From an uncultured Bacilli bacterium (GTDB taxonomy: Bacteria > Bacillota_I > Bacilli_A > RF39 > UBA660), in assembly GCA_944351345.1 (NCBI GenBank), contig CALVPO010000007.1, forward strand, positions 1 to 21,261: 21,261 nucleotides of DNA, given 5' to 3'. The position numbers and the translations under genes are program-made. Under the pieces are notes generated by a model that worked only from the letters and a program-made list of their open reading frames with translations, had not been told where the DNA came from and searched no databases. Below, piece by piece: positions 17,316 to 21,261 of this stretch; the stretch's first letter is position 1, and the number at the start of each line of letters is the position of its first letter.

Positions 17316-18419
17316 ATGGGGATTGAAAAAATTGAATTAACACCAAATGATTACAATGCGTTAACTACTAATAGTTCTAAAAAATTTAATAGTACTATGA
17401 TTGATATATTTAATGAAAGATCAAAAGGAATATCTCCATCAACTTTGTTAGATAATTATCAAAACAAACATAGTTTATATCAACCTGCTAAAATAGATCC
17501 TCGTATATATAATGAAATAAGTAATATATTTTTTGATACAGTTTGCAATGATTTTGAATGTATTGAGTTATCTCCAATTAATCCATTTGGACTAAATGCA
17601 TCATTAACAGCAACAAGTCAAAATAATGTTTTAAGTTCTGTAAGAAATTCAGAAGTAGTCAGTGATTCATCAATTTCGATGGCTTTAGAATGTGCATATA
17701 GAATAAAAAAGTTGAAAGTAGATAAAATTAATTTAGCATCTTCAACAAGAATTTTAAGAACTCAAAATTATGGTAATGGTAAAAAAGCTCATTGGAGTCA
17801 ACATTTTAGAGCTTGTTCTTTGGTATCCAGTTTTAGAAATACTAGCAATAATATGTTTCAATTATTACAATTACAATTAGATAATTGGTTGAATGTCATT
17901 GAAAAATTAAAAGAAAATTTAGATATTGAACAAATAAATTTAAATTTATGTTTTATACCACTAGTTAAAGAAATTTTTCAAACACATGGTATAGATTTAG
18001 ATAATATACTTTGTAATACTGTAAATCCTAACTATAATATTTTTGAAAAATATGGTGTTCAATTACCAAATAACATTGAAAGCGAAAGAGATATAGATTT
18101 AATAAGAACAACAAAAGATTATTTGTTGAGCATTAGAAATGTTTATAACATATTTTATAGTAATGTAATTATTTTACTAAAAAATAAACATGAAAAAGTC
18201 AAATTTAATTTACAATTGAATAGAAAATCAGGATTAACATACTATGATAATATATGTTATGAAATAGAAGTTGTTTTTAAAGATGGTAAATCTTTAGTTT
18301 TAATTGATGGAGGTATTAATGATTGGATTGGTAAAATATTAAGTGATTCAAAAGAAAAATGTATTACTTCAGGCATGGGATTAGAATATATAGGAAAGGT
18401 TTATAAAAAAAGATTATGA
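17316..18419 (+). CDS. Divergent class II synthetase-like protein (HisRS/HisZ-like, tentative)
   Basis: At 367 aa this protein is not readily recognised, but it has the skeleton of a HisRS-type core. A motif-2-like stretch STRILRTQN (143-151) is followed by HFRACSLVSSF (163-173). RKSGLTYYDNICYEIE (303-318) resembles the HisRS RGLDYYTG-x-VFE element, DGGINDW (331-337) resembles GGRYD, and SGMGLEYIG (352-360) takes the place of the motif 3 GFAIGLER with its arginine lost. Key HisRS residues are therefore altered, and no anticodon domain follows. Like HisZ it may be regulatory or a partner subunit, or it may use the fold for new chemistry. RBS GAGGAG (17303-17308) lies 7 bases before ATG 17316. 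The gene ends with an ATGA overlap with the kinase gene. Confidence 0.55.
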   Translation: MGIEKIELTPNDYNALTTNSSKKFNSTMIDIFNERSKGISPSTLLDNYQNKHSLYQPAKIDPRIYNEISNIFFDTVCNDFECIELSPINPFGLNASLTATSQNNVLSSVRNSEVVSDSSISMALECAYRIKKLKVDKINLASSTRILRTQNYGNGKKAHWSQHFRACSLVSSFRNTSNNMFQLLQLQLDNWLNVIEKLKENLDIEQINLNLCFIPLVKEIFQTHGIDLDNILCNTVNPNYNIFEKYGVQLPNNIESERDIDLIRTTKDYLLSIRNVYNIFYSNVIILLKNKHEKVKFNLQLNRKSGLTYYDNICYEIEVVFKDGKSLVLIDGGINDWIGKILSDSKEKCITSGMGLEYIGKVYKKRL

Positions 18420-18994
18420 ATATACAAATAACTGGAGCAAGTGGAAGTGGAAAAACTTTTCTCGGAAAAAAATTATCGGAAGTCTTAAATTATAATTTTG
18501 TTGATACAGATGATATTTTATGGGTATGGGATGAAGAGGTGCAACCTTATACTATTGCGGTAAGTGATGAAGAATCTTGTAAAATCTTAAAACAAATATT
18601 ATTAAAAAATAATTCAACAATAGTTAGTGGCATGTTTTATCCTTGGTCCGAGTCTTTAATTCCTATGTTTGATTTGCTGATAATTATTGAAACAAATAAA
18701 GAAATAAGAAAAAAAAGAATTATTGAAAGAGAATTTGAAATGTATGGAAATAGATTTAAAAAAGGTGGAGATATGTATGAGCAGTTCAATCAATTTTTAG
18801 ATTGGGCAATGTCATATGATACATCAGATGATAAGTTAGGTAGCAAAAGGGAAACAGATAATTGGGCAAAAAAATTTGATTGTAAAGTTTTATATATTGA
18901 TGGAAGCAAACCTATTGGAGAAAAAATTAAAATAATTTTAGAAAGAATCAAAGAAATAAACAATAATAAAAAAAAGAAAGAGTTGATGAAATGA
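18416..18994 (+). CDS. Small P-loop kinase (adenylate/shikimate kinase-like)
   Basis: A 192-aa P-loop NTPase. Walker A GASGSGKT occupies residues 7-14, and VDTDD at 29-33 is where kinases of this fold bind the acceptor. Next come the strand STIVSGMFYPW (69-79) and LLIIIET near 88-94, then a basic segment KEIRKKRIIEREF, probably the lid. The Trp/acid-rich insert ILWVWDEEVQPY (34-45) and the DWAMSYD segment near 129 are unusual and may shape the substrate site. It should phosphorylate a small molecule with ATP or GTP; the substrate is unknown. No strong RBS is seen, so translation probably depends on coupling through the ATGA overlaps at both ends (18416 and 18991). A resistance or tailoring kinase is plausible in this operon. 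Confidence 0.75.
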   Translation: MNIQITGASGSGKTFLGKKLSEVLNYNFVDTDDILWVWDEEVQPYTIAVSDEESCKILKQILLKNNSTIVSGMFYPWSESLIPMFDLLIIIETNKEIRKKRIIEREFEMYGNRFKKGGDMYEQFNQFLDWAMSYDTSDDKLGSKRETDNWAKKFDCKVLYIDGSKPIGEKIKIILERIKEINNNKKKKELMK

Positions 18995-20034
18995 TTATTC
19001 CAGAAAAGTTAAAAAAAGGAGATACTGTTGCTATAGTAAGCTTATCTAGTGGACTGGGCGGAGAAAAAGAATTTTTACATAGATATGAAGTAGGTAAAAG
19101 AAGATTAGAAGAAATATTTGGGTTAAATGTAATTACAATGCCAAATGCATTAAAGGGGTGTGATTATTTATATAACCATCCCGAAGCAAGAGCAAATGAT
19201 TTAATGGATGCATTTAAAAATAAAAAAATTAAAGGTATTTTTACTATGATTGGTGGAGATGATAGTATAAGAATTATACCTTTTATAAAACAAAATATTA
19301 TTAAAGATAATCCTAAAATATTTATTGGATATTCAGATACTACTGTAACACATTTGTTATTATATAAAAATGGTATAACATCTTATTATGGCCCAGCCTT
19401 ATTATCTGAAATTGCTGAAAATGGTAGTATGCATGATTATACAAAAAAACATTTAGAAAATACATTGTTTGAAACTGCAAATATAATCATTGAATCTAGT
19501 GAAGAATGGACTAATGATAGAATTGATTGGACGGATAGCTCAAAGAATAACGAATTTAGAAAAATGAAATTAGAGGAACATGGTTTTGAAGTATTACAAG
19601 GTAGTGGGATATTTGAAGGAAAATTATTAGGAGGATGCCTGGAAGTACTAAATATGGTTATTGGAACGGATATTTGGCCAGATACAAAAGAATGGGAAAA
19701 TAAAATATTATTTATTGAAACTAGCGAGATGAAACCATCACCAGATGATGTATCTTATTTTTTAAGACATTTAGCAGCACTTGGAATATTAAAAAAAATT
19801 AATGGTATCATAGTCGGTAAACCCAAAGGAGAAACTTATTATGATGAATATAAAGAAATGTTTTTAAAAGTTATAAATAATGAAAGTAATTTAAAACAAT
19901 TGCCTATTTTATATAATGTTAATTTTGGGCATAGTGCCCCAATGTGTACGTTGCCTTATGGATTAAATGCTATAGTTAATTTAGAAAAAAAGATAATTAT
20001 TATTGAAAGTGGAGATAATAGTGCGTCCGTATAA
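18991..20034 (+). CDS. MccF-like S66 serine carboxypeptidase, copy 1
   Basis: A peptidase of family S66 (LD-carboxypeptidase/MccF). The MccF branch is favoured by the IGGDDSIRIIPF segment (87-98), the TSYYGPALL segment (130-138) and the SSEEWTNDRIDW loop (169-180), where MccF proteins place the tryptophan that stacks on the nucleotide of microcin C. The catalytic triad is visible: S115 in GYSDTT, E243 in FIETSE and H314 in NFGHS. The family cleaves amide bonds in aminoacyl-nucleotide antibiotics (MccF) or between L- and D-residues in muropeptides (LdcA). There is no signal peptide, so it acts in the cytosol, as immunity peptidases do. Length 347 aa, normal. ATG 18991 overlaps the kinase stop, and the 3' end overlaps copy 2. 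Confidence 0.88.
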   Translation: MIIPEKLKKGDTVAIVSLSSGLGGEKEFLHRYEVGKRRLEEIFGLNVITMPNALKGCDYLYNHPEARANDLMDAFKNKKIKGIFTMIGGDDSIRIIPFIKQNIIKDNPKIFIGYSDTTVTHLLLYKNGITSYYGPALLSEIAENGSMHDYTKKHLENTLFETANIIIESSEEWTNDRIDWTDSSKNNEFRKMKLEEHGFEVLQGSGIFEGKLLGGCLEVLNMVIGTDIWPDTKEWENKILFIETSEMKPSPDDVSYFLRHLAALGILKKINGIIVGKPKGETYYDEYKEMFLKVINNESNLKQLPILYNVNFGHSAPMCTLPYGLNAIVNLEKKIIIIESGDNSASV

Positions 20035-21124
20035 GCTTAAACTTGGTGATAAAGTAGCTATAGTTAGTTTATCAAATGGGACATTAGGAGAAGAATTTGT
20101 AAAACACGAAATAGAAATAGGCTTAGAAAGGTTAAAATCTTTTGGTCTCAATCCAATTATTATGCCAAATTCAATGAAAGGAATACAATATTTAAAAGAA
20201 CATCCCGAGGCGAGAGCAGAAGATTTAAAAAGAGCATTTATGGATAAAAGTATAAAAATGATTATGACAGCTATAGGTGGAGATGATACGTATAAAATTA
20301 TTCCATATTTAATGGAAGATAATGAGTTTATAACAGAAGTCAGGAATAATCCTAAAATATTTACTGGATTTTCGGATACAACAGTCAATCATTTTATGTT
20401 TAATAAAATTGGTCTATCTACATTTTATGGCCCGGCATTTTTAGTTGATATTTGTGAATTAGACAAAAATATGCTTTCTTATACTGAAAAATATTTTTTG
20501 TTATATTTTGAAAATTTAAAAAAATTAAAAATAGAATCTAGTCCTGTTTGGTATTTAGATAGGACTGATTATAGTAAAAACTCTATTGGTATTCCAAGAA
20601 TATTATGTGAAGAAAAATATGGTTTTGAATTATTAAATGGAACAGGTGTTAGAAGAGGTAAATTATTTGGCGGTTGTCTTGAATCAATTTATGATTTATT
20701 GGTTGGAGAACGCTATGGAGACGAAGTTGAAATAAGTAATAAGTATAATTTGATTCCATCATTAAATGAATTTAAAGAAAAAATATTGTTTTTAGAAACG
20801 TCTGAAGAAAAAACATCACCTCAAAAATTAGAAACTATATTGATGGAGTTAAAAAAGAGAGAAATTTTATCAAATGTTCAAGGAATTATAATTGGTAAAC
20901 CATATGATGAAGTTTATTATGATGAATATAAAATGGTATATAAAAATGTGTTTTCAGATTTGGACACACCATTGTTATATAATATTAACTTTGGTCATGC
21001 TTATCCTAGATGTTTTATTCCTTACGATGCTTTAGCTGTAATAGATTTTGATAATAAAAAAATTAGAATAAGCTCAGAAATATTTGCTGAAGAAAAAAAA
21101 TTGTCTAAAAAAATTGGAAAATAG
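20021..21124 (+). CDS. MccF-like S66 serine carboxypeptidase, copy 2
   Basis: A paralogue of the preceding gene, similar along its whole length, for example LKLGDKVAIVSLS, HPEARAEDLKRAF, AIGGDD and FYGPAFL. The triad is S118 (GFSDTT), E259 (FLETSE) and H326 (NFGHA). Compared with copy 1, the middle loop differs (SSPVWYLDRTDY, then NSIGIPR) and an insertion of about 15 residues lies near 230-248, so substrate specificity has probably diverged. GTG 20021 is preferred over TTG 20003 because GGAG (20011-20014) lies 6 bases upstream and the resulting N-terminus, MRPYKLKLGD, aligns with copy 1. The product is 367 aa. The start overlaps the copy 1 stop by 14 bases, and a terminator follows the stop by 11 bases. 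No signal peptide is seen. Confidence 0.86.
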   Translation: MRPYKLKLGDKVAIVSLSNGTLGEEFVKHEIEIGLERLKSFGLNPIIMPNSMKGIQYLKEHPEARAEDLKRAFMDKSIKMIMTAIGGDDTYKIIPYLMEDNEFITEVRNNPKIFTGFSDTTVNHFMFNKIGLSTFYGPAFLVDICELDKNMLSYTEKYFLLYFENLKKLKIESSPVWYLDRTDYSKNSIGIPRILCEEKYGFELLNGTGVRRGKLFGGCLESIYDLLVGERYGDEVEISNKYNLIPSLNEFKEKILFLETSEEKTSPQKLETILMELKKREILSNVQGIIIGKPYDEVYYDEYKMVYKNVFSDLDTPLLYNINFGHAYPRCFIPYDALAVIDFDNKKIRISSEIFAEEKKLSKKIGK

Positions 21125-21135
21125 TTCTATATATT

Positions 21136-21158
21136 GCAAGATGAATTCTTGCTTTTTT
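21136..21158 (+). terminator. Intrinsic terminator of the synthetase-paralogue operon
   Basis: GCAAGA (21136-21141), the loop TGAAT, then TCTTGC (21147-21152) form a 6-bp stem followed by TTTTTT at 21153-21158. It lies directly after the second S66 gene and closes the unit that starts at the promoter at 15262. Confidence 0.8.
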
Positions 21159-21201
21159 CATATTTATTTATATTTATAATAAAATTAAATGGGAGGTAAA
21201 T

Positions 21202-21261
21202 ATGAAAGAAATAATTAAAGAATTGAAATTAATAATTAATAAAGAATTATATCAAAAAAAA
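21202..21261 (+). CDS. Start of a further gene, cut by the window end
   Basis: ATG 21202 follows a strong RBS GGGAGG (21191-21196) by 5 bases and opens 20 codons beginning MKEIIKELKLIINKEL with no stop before the window edge. The residues are helix-forming, charged and leucine/isoleucine-rich. This is too little to name a family. It lies beyond the terminator, so it is probably a separate transcription unit. Confidence 0.6.
   Translation, partial: MKEIIKELKLIINKELYQKK

Noticed and set aside
1..21261. Use of the Mycoplasma code (TGA as Trp)
   Set aside because: TGA ends jetA and the 17316 and 18416 genes at clean ATGA overlaps, and Trp is written TGG.
1..21261. CRISPR arrays, tRNA or rRNA genes, insertion sequences
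   Set aside because: No regularly spaced repeats, tRNA-like cloverleaf, rRNA sequence or transposase was found on reading the window.

Overview
The window is very AT-rich and reads almost entirely from the + strand, with short intergenic gaps and purine-rich ribosome sites. TGA acts as a real stop (ATGA overlaps at 1639, 18416 and 18991), so this is the standard bacterial code and not the Mycoplasma code. The base composition, the class B penicillin-binding protein, the gene sizes and the RBS style suggest a walled low-GC Firmicute or an RF39-like Bacilli relative. No species is claimed.

Region A (170-8129) is a complete type I Wadjet plasmid-defence operon, jetA-jetB-jetC-jetD, with every junction overlapping. 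JetABC is a MukF/MukE/MukB-like condensin complex and JetD a Toprim-type nuclease. Walker A, signature, Walker B and Toprim acidic residues are all present. The operon ends in a long hairpin with a T-tract, and that hairpin also contains the RBS and start of the next gene.

Region B (8167-15210) is a mixture of intact and decaying genes. A zupT-like metal transporter is broken by a one-base deletion in a T tract. A 121-aa protein of unknown function follows. A tag (3-methyladenine DNA glycosylase I) remnant keeps its RBS and first codons but has an early stop and a large internal deletion. Next come a small membrane protein with a zinc ribbon, a 475-bp gap holding a start-less minus-strand ORF with its own weak terminator, an intact P2A-type (Ca2+) ATPase, and a class B PBP cut off exactly after its SxN motif. 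Fused out of frame to the PBP are two degenerate DUF5655-like domains.

Region C (15262-21158) is a clean transcription unit. It opens with a perfect TTGACA-N17-TATAAT promoter, runs through six tightly packed or overlapping genes, and closes with a stem-loop/T6 terminator. The products are an Asp/Asn-tRNA-synthetase-like catalytic domain without an anticodon-binding domain, a SAM methyltransferase, a very divergent HisRS/HisZ-like protein (tentative), a small P-loop kinase, and two tandem MccF-like S66 carboxypeptidases. I do not recognise this gene set as a described system. Two tRNA-independent class II synthetase paralogues plus tailoring enzymes plus MccF-type peptidases suggest (inference) synthesis of, or immunity to, a small aminoacyl or aminoacyl-nucleotide-like compound. 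It is the best candidate here for an undescribed system. A further gene starts at 21202 and runs off the window.
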